A program made the translations under genes and the position numbers. This document shows positions 51,759 to 60,106 of a stretch of DNA of 62,122 bases, piece after piece. This DNA comes from Merismopedia glauca CCAP 1448/3 (lineage in GTDB: Bacteria; Cyanobacteriota; Cyanobacteriia; Cyanobacteriales; CCAP-1448): contig NZ_PVWJ01000012.1 in the NCBI RefSeq assembly GCF_003003775.1, forward strand, positions 1 through 62,122, read 5' to 3'. How positions within the stretch are numbered: the first letter of the stretch is position 1; each line of letters begins with the position of its first letter. Under the pieces are notes generated by a model. That model made no database searches. It saw only the letters and a list, made by a program, of their open reading frames with translations, and had not been told where the DNA came from.

Positions 51759-53189
51759 ATGCTAGGTCAAGTTTTAGGAGAACGCTACGAACTTAAAGAG
51801 TATCTCAGTACTAACCCTGGCAGAAAAACATTTTTAGCTCGCGACTTACAAACTGAAGAATTAGTAATTATCAAACTTCTCTCTTTTGGGCTTGATTTCA
51901 ATTGGCAAGATCTGAAGTTATTCGAGCGAGAAGCGGAAACTCTGAAATCTTTATCTCACCCAGCTATTCCCAGCTATATCGATTCTTTTGAAGTCGATCT
52001 ACCTCACTTAAAATGTTTTGCGATCACTCAAACTTATATTTCAGGAATCTCTTTAGATCGATATCTCAAAGATGGGCGCGTTTTCACAGAACAAGAACTA
52101 AAAGAACTAGCTAAGAGTTTATTAAAAATATTGATTTATCTGCACGGAAATTTCCCCCCAGTAATTCACCGGGATATTAAACCCAGCAATATTTTAATTA
52201 ATAACCGTTCTGGTAATAGTTTAGGCGACGTTTACTTAGTCGATTTTGGTTCCGTTCAAACTTTAGCAGCTAGAGATGGCAGAAGTTTTACCGTAACTGG
52301 AAGCTATGGATATATGCCACCAGAACAATTTGGCGGACGCGCCGTTCCCGCGTCGGATCTATATGCTTTAGGTGGAACTTTAATTTATTTAATTACTGGA
52401 ATTCACCCAGGAGATTTACCGCAAAAAGATTTAAAACTTGAATTTGAGTCGTTAGTTAAAAACTTGAGTTACGAGCTAGTTTCTTGGTTGCAGTTAATGA
52501 CCGAACCGAGTTTAGATAAGCGTTTTTCATCGGCTGAAGCAGCACTTCAAGAATTAGAATTTCCATCCAGAAGTCAAAGCTCCAAACCTAAAGCTAGCGG
52601 TCTGGTTACCGCGCCATCCTCTACTCAAATTATCTTGAATCAAAACAAAAATGCTTTAGAAATAGTTATTCCTGGTGAAAAGTTTGCGTTCAACAGGAAT
52701 CAAATTTTTGGCATTACTTTACTATCAGTTATCGGTTCGTTAGTATTAGGAGTTAATCCGCTAATAGTCATGGTTTTAATACCTTCGATTGGCTGTCTAA
52801 TTAACACTGCTTCTCTCAAAATCAGAGATATTTTTACTATTGATAATAGTGCGATATCTTGGCGCAATCAAAAACAAATCTCTTTAAATAATCGCCTTCA
52901 GAAAATACGGAATTTTTTCCTGAGAAAGTCCCCAGGAGAAAAGTTTAGAACGGAGGGTAAGGTTAATTTATTAGATAAAAGAGCCAACATTACCCACATT
53001 TATTTACTGAATTGTCTAGAGAAATACCGAGAACATCAAACTTTCTATCAAATAATTCAAGTTTGTACTAAAGAAAAAACATTCGTCTTGCCAGCACTAA
53101 CCATAGATGAAGGAAGCTGGTTGATTAACGAATTAAGTTCTTGGTTAAAATTACCAATAGAAGTGCGATCGCAAACTACCAAGCGCTGA
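51759..53189 (+). CDS. Serine/threonine protein kinase with C-terminal membrane domain
   Basis: 476 residues. The kinase domain (about 10-270) has the ATP lysine Lys39 in LVIIKLL, catalytic HRDIKPSN (Asp139), DFGS (Asp162) and an activation segment ending GSYGYMPPEQFGG. The glycine loop (LSTNPGRKT) is atypical. Residues about 318-352 form two close membrane helices (IFGITLLSVIGSLVLGVNPL), and a beta-rich domain of about 120 residues follows. Kinases of this type are common in cyanobacteria with largely unknown targets. It stands alone, 84 bp after yoeB. Confidence 0.92.
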   Translation: MLGQVLGERYELKEYLSTNPGRKTFLARDLQTEELVIIKLLSFGLDFNWQDLKLFEREAETLKSLSHPAIPSYIDSFEVDLPHLKCFAITQTYISGISLDRYLKDGRVFTEQELKELAKSLLKILIYLHGNFPPVIHRDIKPSNILINNRSGNSLGDVYLVDFGSVQTLAARDGRSFTVTGSYGYMPPEQFGGRAVPASDLYALGGTLIYLITGIHPGDLPQKDLKLEFESLVKNLSYELVSWLQLMTEPSLDKRFSSAEAALQELEFPSRSQSSKPKASGLVTAPSSTQIILNQNKNALEIVIPGEKFAFNRNQIFGITLLSVIGSLVLGVNPLIVMVLIPSIGCLINTASLKIRDIFTIDNSAISWRNQKQISLNNRLQKIRNFFLRKSPGEKFRTEGKVNLLDKRANITHIYLLNCLEKYREHQTFYQIIQVCTKEKTFVLPALTIDEGSWLINELSSWLKLPIEVRSQTTKR

Positions 53190-53224
53190 GAAAATCAGTC
53201 AGCTTTTTCCATCAGTGAAAACTG

Positions 53225-53326
53225 ATACCAAATCACTAAATTATTGCTACATTTTAATCCTCTGTAGGGGCGCAACGCGTTGCGCCCCTACCCAAAATTT
53301 GTAGCGTCTTCAAGGTGAATTGGTAT
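53225..53326. repeat. 102-bp MITE-like element, copy 2
   Basis: Ends are ATACCAAATCAC and GTGAATTGGTAT, near-perfect inverted repeats. The centre is the palindrome TAGGGGCGCAACGCGTTGCG-type, followed by TCTTCAAG. It has the same length as copy 1 (21997-22098). It lies between the kinase and the convergent ABC transporter gene, where the central hairpin may also serve as a terminator. Confidence 0.88.
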
Positions 53327-53352
53327 GAGAATCAATCTGCATGGCTGAAAGA

Positions 53353-55164
53353 TTAAGCTCCTAGCATCTGTAAATTATACAAGCTGGCGTATAACCCTTT
53401 TTGCTCTAATAGTTCTTCGTGGGAACCAGATTCAATTAACCGCCCTTGCTTGAGCACGAAGATCCGATCTACATTCCGAATTGTAGAGAGACGGTGAGCG
53501 ATAATGATTGCCGTGCGCCCTTCTAATAGACGATCTAAAGCCTCTTGAATTGAAGATTCAGTCCCCACATCCAAACTGGCGGTAGCTTCGTCTAAGACCA
53601 AAATAGCAGGCTGACGGATAGCGGCGCGGGCAAAAGCTAATAATTGCCTTTGTCCGCCAGATAAGTTGGTTCCCCGTTCTCTAAGTTGCGTATCGTAGCC
53701 TTGGGGCAATACTTCGATGAATTGGTCTACATTAGTATCAATAGCTGCTTGTTGTATCTCTGCAAAAGAGTAGGTTTCGCCGAGGGTAATGTTACTTTTC
53801 ACATCTCCAGCAAACAAAAATCCCTCTTGTAAAATGACTCCCAAGCGCTTTCGCAGTTCAGCTTGAGGCAATTCCCGAATATCTATCCCATCTAGCAAGA
53901 TGCGCCCTTTGCTGGGTTCGTATAAGCGACACAGAAGGCGAATAATGGAACTTTTACCTGCTCCAGTTGGACCGACTAAGGCGATTTTTTCTCCTGGATG
54001 AATGGTAAAGTCTAAGTCATGCAGTACAAATTCATCATTTTTGTAGGCAAACCAAACGCGTTCAAACTTAATTTTTCCCTTCACCGATGAGTTGGGGATG
54101 GAGGGGAGAACGGTCAGAGAGTCTTTAATTTCAATAGGTTCGTTGAAAATATCAGTAATTCTTTCAATGGCAGTGAATCCAGCTTGAATAGCTGTGAATT
54201 TCTCTGCAAATTGCCGCAGTGGATCGAAGAGACGTTGAGCGAATAAAATGAAAGCTGATAGAGTGCCAAAAGATAGGGTTTGACCAATTACTTGTAAGCC
54301 ACCTACCCACAATACGGCAGCGATCGCCACTAGGGCAATCCACTCTAAAGTCGCAGACACAGCCGAATCGTAGAAAATGGTTTTGTCAACCTCGCCAATA
54401 TAGTGGCGATTCACATTGCGAAACATCTCACTATTGAGTTTCTCTCGCCGAAACATCTGAACCACGTTAATCCCCACGATGTTTTCTTGCAACATGGAGT
54501 TGAGACTAGACAGTTCTTCTCTAGCTTTGTAGTTAGCTCTGCGATAACGCTGTTGGAAGTAAACAATTAAGGCGGTGATGGGAACAAGGGACAACACTAG
54601 CATAGTTGCCATTTGCCATTGCAACAGAAACATACTAATGGCAATGACTAGCATGGAAAATAAGTCACTGACAATCCCGATTGCGCCTGTCGTAAATACA
54701 TCTCCTAAAGCTTCGACATCGCTAGTGAGACGGGTGATTAATTTACCAACTGGGGTGCGATCGAAGAATCTGACAGATAAAGAGGTAACATGATGAAATA
54801 AGTCATCCCGAATATCTGCGGTGATTTGCTGTCCAACTTTCTGCACTGTGTAGCCTTGTATAGCGCTTAAAACTAAGCGCATGACTACACTAACTAGTAA
54901 AACTATTGATAGAAGGTTAATAGCATCATTTAAGGATTTATCTCGCAAAAATGACCAAGTTTCCGCCTCTTGCCGAATTAAAGATATGGCTTGACCAATA
55001 ATTATCGGTTGAATTGCTCCAGAAATAGATAAAGGAACTAGTAAAAACAAAGAAATAGCTAGCAAATTACCACTACGACGCGCATATGGTACTAATCTCA
55101 AAAATAAGCCCCAATCGTTTTCGCGTGGGGTTTTAGAGGGCAGATTGTTGGATATTGGATTCAT
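53353..55164 (-). CDS. ABC exporter (fused membrane and ATPase domains), MsbA/multidrug type
   Basis: 603 residues. The N-terminal ABC-transmembrane type 1 domain (about 25-330) has six helices; the ATPase domain starts near 360 with Walker A GPTGAGKSS, Q-loop VILQEGFLF, signature LSGGQRQL, Walker B ILVLDEATASLD and H-loop IIAHRLSTIRNVD. It functions as a homodimer or heterodimer half-transporter. Substrates could be lipids, drugs or glycans. It stands alone; its upstream side is repeat-rich. Confidence 0.93.
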   Translation of the reverse strand: MNPISNNLPSKTPRENDWGLFLRLVPYARRSGNLLAISLFLLVPLSISGAIQPIIIGQAISLIRQEAETWSFLRDKSLNDAINLLSIVLLVSVVMRLVLSAIQGYTVQKVGQQITADIRDDLFHHVTSLSVRFFDRTPVGKLITRLTSDVEALGDVFTTGAIGIVSDLFSMLVIAISMFLLQWQMATMLVLSLVPITALIVYFQQRYRRANYKAREELSSLNSMLQENIVGINVVQMFRREKLNSEMFRNVNRHYIGEVDKTIFYDSAVSATLEWIALVAIAAVLWVGGLQVIGQTLSFGTLSAFILFAQRLFDPLRQFAEKFTAIQAGFTAIERITDIFNEPIEIKDSLTVLPSIPNSSVKGKIKFERVWFAYKNDEFVLHDLDFTIHPGEKIALVGPTGAGKSSIIRLLCRLYEPSKGRILLDGIDIRELPQAELRKRLGVILQEGFLFAGDVKSNITLGETYSFAEIQQAAIDTNVDQFIEVLPQGYDTQLRERGTNLSGGQRQLLAFARAAIRQPAILVLDEATASLDVGTESSIQEALDRLLEGRTAIIIAHRLSTIRNVDRIFVLKQGRLIESGSHEELLEQKGLYASLYNLQMLGA

Positions 55165-55254
55165 CTAGTTGACTAGCGTGTAAATTCTCTCAACGATCTG
55201 AAAATAGTTAAATCAGACAGAAATCAAGAATAGGCAGGTTCTATACCCACTCGA

Positions 55255-55400
55255 ATAAATCTTGTACGGGTGCAATACGTTGCCGAGGGCTGAAGCTGGA
55301 GTTTACCTCCAGCTATAAAATCCCGTCCCCTAATCTTAACTTCTGACTTCTGACTTCTGTACGGGCGCAACGCGTTGCGCCCCTACTTCTGACTTCTGAC
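55255..55400. repeat. Nested palindromic and simple repeats
   Basis: Contains GGGTGCAATACGTTGC, CTGGAG-TTTAC-CTCCAG, several ACTTCTGACTTCTG units and the palindrome GGGCGCAACGCGTTGCGCCC. The GGGCGCAACGCGTTGCGCCC hairpin is the same as the core of the 102-bp elements at 53225 and 21997, but without their ends. It looks like a repeat inserted into a simple repeat array. Confidence 0.8.
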
Positions 55401-55406
55401 TCCTAC

Positions 55407-55709
55407 TTATTCTTCTGGATGGCGGGGACGGATTTGTTCGGCTTCGGGACAATCTTCTGACACCAGGGGTTCTACATTACCACGAGGTACAGAAGCCAGT
55501 TTTTGACTTACTGAGCCAATACTTTCAAGGCGTACCATCTCTTCCCATGAAGAAAGTTCATCTTCTTCATCGGTTTCATAACGAATGGTAACTAAATCTC
55601 CTTCTATATCAATAATTCTTGCTTTTTCAATCCAACGTTGTTGATCCCGCAAGAAAATACAGACCTCACGACCATCGCAACAAAGTTGATAAATCTTGCG
55701 GTGTAGCAT
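55407..55709 (-). CDS. Conserved-type cyanobacterial small protein, function unknown
   Basis: 100 residues. The N-terminal half looks like a small beta-barrel (MLHRKIYQLCCDGREVCIFL, IIDIEGDLVTIRYETDEEDE). A Glu-rich stretch, an SWEEMVRLESIGSV segment and a Pro-rich acidic tail follow. I recognise it only as a protein common to many cyanobacteria. It has a good ribosome binding site (AGGAG). The 490 bp upstream to 56199 hold no clear gene; one 19-codon frame at 55889 is not convincing. Confidence 0.7.
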   Translation of the reverse strand: MLHRKIYQLCCDGREVCIFLRDQQRWIEKARIIDIEGDLVTIRYETDEEDELSSWEEMVRLESIGSVSQKLASVPRGNVEPLVSEDCPEAEQIRPRHPEE

Positions 55710-56199
55710 AGGTGGTTTCTCCTGAAATTCTATGTAAATCTTGCTATTTCTCGCTCAGAATCAACTGCTCTAATCTGGCAAAGTTGATTCATCTGGATCT
55801 TGAAAACTAGGCAACCTGGGAACTATAGGTTGAAAACTGCTGCGTGGTTCCTCTTATGTTGAGCAGATTTTAAATAAACTTGAGTTTATGGCGAGCGAAG
55901 ATGAACTATCAAAGCAAAAATACCAGAAACAATGCCAAAAGCCTTGATTGTGTAGTGGTGCTAACAGGAAATAACCTAAATCTAGGGATTGAGGGACAGA
56001 TAATGAGAGCGGTTGATTAATTAATCGAGCCATTGCGACTAAGACTAGCCTGCCAGTAATAAATTAGCAGAAATTTAATCTAGAGATTTCTCAATTCTAG
56101 ACTGTATTGATATTCTAATGATTATTGAGGACGCTCGACTAGGTAAATTCTAGTAAATTTGTCTTCAGTAGTGCTATAAGGTAAGAGGAAAAGCAGCCT

Positions 56200-57084
56200 G
56201 TGTTTGCGATCGCTCATCATCAAGAACAATATAAAATTTATTCTCTTTCAGATACCGCATCTGATTCTTGGTTAGAAGTAGTTCCCGAACGAGGGGGAAT
56301 TATTACTAAGTGGGGAGTTAATGGTCAAGAGTTACTTTACTTGGATACGGAACGTTTTACTCACCCAGAATTGAGCGTGCGAGGTGGGATTCCGATTTTA
56401 TTCCCCATCTGCGGGAATTTACCCAATAATGTTTATACTCACCAAGAGCAGGAATATACCCTCAAGCAACATGGCTTTGCGCGTGATTTACCTTGGTCAG
56501 TAATTTCTCAGGAAACTGGAGATATAGCTAGTATTAGTCTGCAATTAACTAGCAATGAGGAAACTAAACAGGTATATCCTTTTGAGTTTACTTTGGTGTT
56601 TACTTATCAGCTTATAGGTAACACCGTGAAAATTCTCCAGTCGTATACCAATCACTCAAGTGAACCAATGCTGTTTTCTGCTGGTTTGCATCCCTATTTT
56701 GCCGTAAATGACAAAAGCCAGCTAGAATTTGCCATTCCCGCTTCAGAATATACAGATCAGCGCACCCGCGAGATTTTTGCTTACAGAAACCACCTAGATT
56801 TAGATCGAGAGGAACTAGATTTAGCCTTTGGATATATGGCGGCTAATTTTGCCAGAGTCACAGATAATCAAACTCAAAGACAGCTATACTTACAGTTTGC
56901 TCCAGATTTCAATACCGTAGTATTTTGGACATTAAAAGATAAACCATTCTACTGCATTGAACCTTGGACTGCGGGACGTAATGCGCTGAATACAGGCGAT
57001 CGCATCATTAAATTAGCACCCAACACTACCCTAGAAACTTGGGTTGAATTACAATCTTTACAATTAACTGAACATACCTCTTGA
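56200..57084 (+). CDS. Aldose 1-epimerase / hexose-6-phosphate mutarotase-like protein
   Basis: 294 residues. Start codon GTG with AAGAGGAAA upstream. The galactose-mutarotase-like beta-sandwich has RGGIPILFPICGNLP, the active-site His in KQHGFARDLPW, GLHPYFAVND and the catalytic Glu in CIEPWTAGRNALN. Enzymes of this group interconvert alpha and beta anomers of hexoses or hexose phosphates. It lies upstream of tRNA-Lys on the same strand. Confidence 0.9.
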   Translation: MFAIAHHQEQYKIYSLSDTASDSWLEVVPERGGIITKWGVNGQELLYLDTERFTHPELSVRGGIPILFPICGNLPNNVYTHQEQEYTLKQHGFARDLPWSVISQETGDIASISLQLTSNEETKQVYPFEFTLVFTYQLIGNTVKILQSYTNHSSEPMLFSAGLHPYFAVNDKSQLEFAIPASEYTDQRTREIFAYRNHLDLDREELDLAFGYMAANFARVTDNQTQRQLYLQFAPDFNTVVFWTLKDKPFYCIEPWTAGRNALNTGDRIIKLAPNTTLETWVELQSLQLTEHTS

Positions 57085-57137
57085 CTCGCACATAGGTTTA
57101 GGTTACATTGATAAATGGCGTGAATTTCCCGCCAAAA

Positions 57138-57209
57138 GGGTCGCTAACTCAATGGTAGAGTACTCGGCTTTTAACCGATTTGCTCCGGGTTCGAGCCCCG
57201 GGCGACCCA
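57138..57209 (+). tRNA. tRNA-Lys (anticodon TTT)
   Basis: 72 nt. Acceptor stem GGGTCGC / GCGACCC with discriminator A; D-loop CAATGGTAGAG; anticodon stem-loop CTCGG-CTTTTAA-CCGAT with TTT; T-arm CCGGG-TTCGAGC-CCCGG. CCA is not encoded. It is the only RNA gene found in the window. Confidence 0.98.
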
Positions 57210-57373
57210 TATTTCCTAAGCTTTCCCAATCCTGGAATTAACTGCTAGATGGCTATCGTAAAAATCTAGCTCAAGCACTTTCCGCCTTTTTGAACCAATT
57301 GGTGTTAGCCCAACCATGTTTATGGGTAATATAAACCTAAATTATATGTTAAACACCAATATTTTAGATAAAA

Positions 57374-58594
57374 ATGCTAATTTTCTTTGTTCATGGTGTC
57401 GCTACACGCGATGTAAAGTATGCAGATCCACTAAAAACTGCTATAAAGGAACAACTGATCAAGATAGGTGCAGCACCACCTCAATTTTACTCTTGTTTTT
57501 GGGGTAATGCTCTAAGCGATCTAGATCGAATGTGGAATTGCATAGATCAAGATCTAAAAACGCTTCAACAAGAACATACAGAAATTGACATCAAAGACAC
57601 TCTACGATATCGGGAGTTTAGAGAAGGGTTATTACGCGAATTTGTGGGAGATATGTTTATGTATCTCCATCAAAAAAGAGGCTTTCAGATTAGAAAGAAA
57701 ATTGCTGAACAATTGACTGAATTTATTCAAGAACATCCTCAAGAAAATGAGCTACATATTATTAGCCACTCTTTAGGTTCTGTCATTTTTTGGGATATTC
57801 TATTTTCTGATAGATTTGAGCCAAACGATCCTGCCTTTGAGATCAGATCTTTATTACAGAATTTAGATAATACATCTCAAACAAAACAATTCTACTTAAA
57901 AAGTATTACCACAATGGGTTCTCCCATCCTATTTTTTAACACAATGCTAGGAATCGATCCTAATCGCGTTAAAGAATTTGCTGCAAGAAATCAAAATAGT
58001 TGTTTAAAATGGCTGAATATTATTCACTCTTCCGACATTATTGCATATCCTCTAAAATCGAGTTTTTCTATCGATTCTTCAGATAAAATTGAATTAAAAG
58101 ATGTATATATTACTGATTCTAATGCTATCGCAATCGCAGCTAGATTTATAGGTCAAAAGGAAGTAGCAATGTTTTCCGATGCAGGAAAAGCTCACGCAGA
58201 ATATTGGAGTCATACCAAGACACCCGACTTAATTATAGACAATATTCAAGGTGTAGAAAAAAGTGAAATTTTAGGGCATCAATATCTGAAAACATCGATT
58301 GAATACCTCCAAAAAGTGCCTGGAATGACTATCGATCAAATGAAGCTATCTATGAATTCTAAGCAAATAGCTACACTAAATTTTCCAGATCGAAGTGGAT
58401 ATATATCTTACGTTGTTAATTTTGCTGGAATTCATTGTGTTTATGTTTTTAATGAAATCAATATTTGTCAATTTGCTGGATATGTAGGATGGCTGGATAA
58501 TAAGAATTTGAAACAAGCTATTGAACTAATTGAAACTATTTGGTGCTTAACACCAACACCCGCCCAGAACTCAAGTTCTGGGCTAATAGCTTAA
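57374..58594 (+). CDS. Alpha/beta-hydrolase (lipase-like) protein with repeat-derived C-terminus
   Basis: 406 residues. The start MLIFFVHGVATRDVKYADP gives the oxyanion-side HG motif; the nucleophile elbow is ISHSLGSVIFWDILF (S-x-S-x-G type). Asp and His of the triad are not certain. It resembles lipase-like domains found in cyanobacterial effector proteins. The C-terminal 120 residues match no family I know. The last residues, AQNSSSGLIA, are encoded by the palindromic repeat CCAGAACTCAAGTTCTGG, so the original gene end has probably been replaced. Confidence 0.75.
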   Translation: MLIFFVHGVATRDVKYADPLKTAIKEQLIKIGAAPPQFYSCFWGNALSDLDRMWNCIDQDLKTLQQEHTEIDIKDTLRYREFREGLLREFVGDMFMYLHQKRGFQIRKKIAEQLTEFIQEHPQENELHIISHSLGSVIFWDILFSDRFEPNDPAFEIRSLLQNLDNTSQTKQFYLKSITTMGSPILFFNTMLGIDPNRVKEFAARNQNSCLKWLNIIHSSDIIAYPLKSSFSIDSSDKIELKDVYITDSNAIAIAARFIGQKEVAMFSDAGKAHAEYWSHTKTPDLIIDNIQGVEKSEILGHQYLKTSIEYLQKVPGMTIDQMKLSMNSKQIATLNFPDRSGYISYVVNFAGIHCVYVFNEINICQFAGYVGWLDNKNLKQAIELIETIWCLTPTPAQNSSSGLIA

Positions 58595-58705
58595 GTCGAC
58601 TTGTAGAGACGTAGCACTGCTACGTCTCTACTTAAATTGTTGCCTAGTTCTAGTCCTCTTTAGAGGACTTTGGCTATGAGACAGGGGTTTTTAACCCCTG
58701 GCGGT
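58563..58705. repeat. Palindromic repeat cluster at the 3' end of the lipase-like gene
   Basis: CCAGAACTCAAGTTCTGG (58564-58581), TAGCTTAAGTCGACTT, the GTAGAGACGTAG hairpin (58603-58631), AGTCCTCTTTAGAGGACT, TTGGCTATG and GGGGTTTTTAACCCC. Same order as the cluster at 36463-36600. The first hairpin lies within the coding frame of the lipase-like gene. Confidence 0.88.
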
Positions 58706-58739
58706 TGTCGCTAGAGAGCTATAGTTGATGTCATAGATT

Positions 58740-60041
58740 CTACCGATAATCAGGGTTTTGGATATCTCGCAACCTAGCTTCAGGGCGTTTAAACCTATCC
58801 ATTTGGCTTTCAAAAAACTGACGATTGGCTAACAAATGTTTGGGATTGGGATCGTCTAACGGATAAAGTAACGCAGCGCGCAAAGCTTGAATTACCGCAG
58901 AAGTAACATTGTACATCGATCGCTGAAATGTGATTCCGAGTTGAATCAACATATCATCATCTCCGCGACAGTATTGTTGATAATATTCCACTAGATACGG
59001 GGGTAAAAAGTGCAGCATATCTTGCATCAACAAAGTGGGAGGAATCCCCGCACTACCCACAGGGAAGACATCAGCGTATAAAATACCGTAGTGGAAATCT
59101 TTTTGATCGTCTGGAACTTGTTTGGCTTGCGCGTTGTAAGATTTAGTTCCTCTAAAAGGTGCGGTGCGATAAAAGACTGCTTCTACATAGGGTAAAGCAG
59201 CTTCATACAACCAAGTGAAACCTTTGGATTTGGGGATAATTTCATAGCATTCACCCCGAATATATACATGATGATAGATCGGACGACCAGCTACTGCAAA
59301 GATACCATTAACCAGGAAATTCATCGCATCGGGAACTCCTTTGAATCCACCTTCATCGTAGATGTCAGACATTTCAAAGAAGACTGGTGCCATCACTTCC
59401 CAAAATAAACCCAGGTTGGAATAATAGGATAGTTGGCGCACTTGTTCGATAAACATATCTGGGAAGAGTTTGTACAATCCCAGCATTAAAGGATTGCCTT
59501 TAAAGTAGGCTTTGATGGCGCGATCGCAATTCGCTTTATACTCTTCCGTATCCAAGTAACTATCAAACTTATTGTATGGCGCATACATATGCCTATGCCA
59601 TAACATAGCTTGCATACAGGCTTCGGCAAATTCCATGTTAATGCGATCGTGCCACAGGTGATGGATAATCTTGGGTAACTTGCGGGTTTCTCCCTTTTCC
59701 ATAAACTCTAACAGTTCGGGATGCGCCGTGGCTTCCCCGCGCCAAATCCTTAAATCTGCGTCGTCTCCCGCATAGTGGTTGTGTCTGTCTAAGTATTCTT
59801 GAGAGATGAAGTATTTAAAGAAGTTAAACGGTTCCAGAAACACTTGTTCGGCGATATACAGCAAATCCCGCCAGTAAAAATCCATTGGTACGGCGTAAGC
59901 TTTGTATATCCCAATTATCTGCATCAAGTTTTCTGGCGTATCGGGAAGCATCGAACCCCCAGCTTCCAAACGATGAATAATATCAGCAAATTCGTGGGTT
60001 GAAGGGGGAATCTTAGTCGAAGGTGTTGTAGTTGCTACCAT
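58740..60041 (-). CDS. cupA: CO2 hydration protein CupA (ChpY) of the NDH-1MS complex
   Basis: 433 residues, the usual length. The family is recognised by YAVPMDFYWRDLLYIAEQVF, PFNFFKYFISQEY, LPKIIHHLWHDRINMEFAEA and the RTAPFRGTKSYNAQAKQ segment. CupA sits on the specialised NDH-1 complex and converts CO2 to bicarbonate as part of inducible CO2 uptake. The gene follows ndhD in the same orientation with 65 bp between, so the CupA (inducible) rather than CupB type is inferred, not proven. Confidence 0.92.
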   Translation of the reverse strand: MVATTTPSTKIPPSTHEFADIIHRLEAGGSMLPDTPENLMQIIGIYKAYAVPMDFYWRDLLYIAEQVFLEPFNFFKYFISQEYLDRHNHYAGDDADLRIWRGEATAHPELLEFMEKGETRKLPKIIHHLWHDRINMEFAEACMQAMLWHRHMYAPYNKFDSYLDTEEYKANCDRAIKAYFKGNPLMLGLYKLFPDMFIEQVRQLSYYSNLGLFWEVMAPVFFEMSDIYDEGGFKGVPDAMNFLVNGIFAVAGRPIYHHVYIRGECYEIIPKSKGFTWLYEAALPYVEAVFYRTAPFRGTKSYNAQAKQVPDDQKDFHYGILYADVFPVGSAGIPPTLLMQDMLHFLPPYLVEYYQQYCRGDDDMLIQLGITFQRSMYNVTSAVIQALRAALLYPLDDPNPKHLLANRQFFESQMDRFKRPEARLRDIQNPDYR

Positions 60042-60072
60042 GTTTATGTCTTCTGAGTGCGAGATTAAATTT

Positions 60073-60101
60073 GTAGAGACGTAGCAGTGTTACGTCTCTA
60101 C
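60073..60101. repeat. GTAGAGACGTAG hairpin between ndhD3 and cupA
   Basis: Stem GTAGAGACGTA / TACGTCTCTAC with a short loop, the third copy of the family (others at 45861 and 58603). It fills the intercistronic gap of this pair as it does in nrtC-nrtD. Confidence 0.88.
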
Positions 60102-60106
60102 GGCTA

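Noticed and set aside
55889-55948. 19-codon frame in the 490-bp gap before the mutarotase gene
   Set aside because: Too short to judge, no clear ribosome binding site and no similarity recognised.
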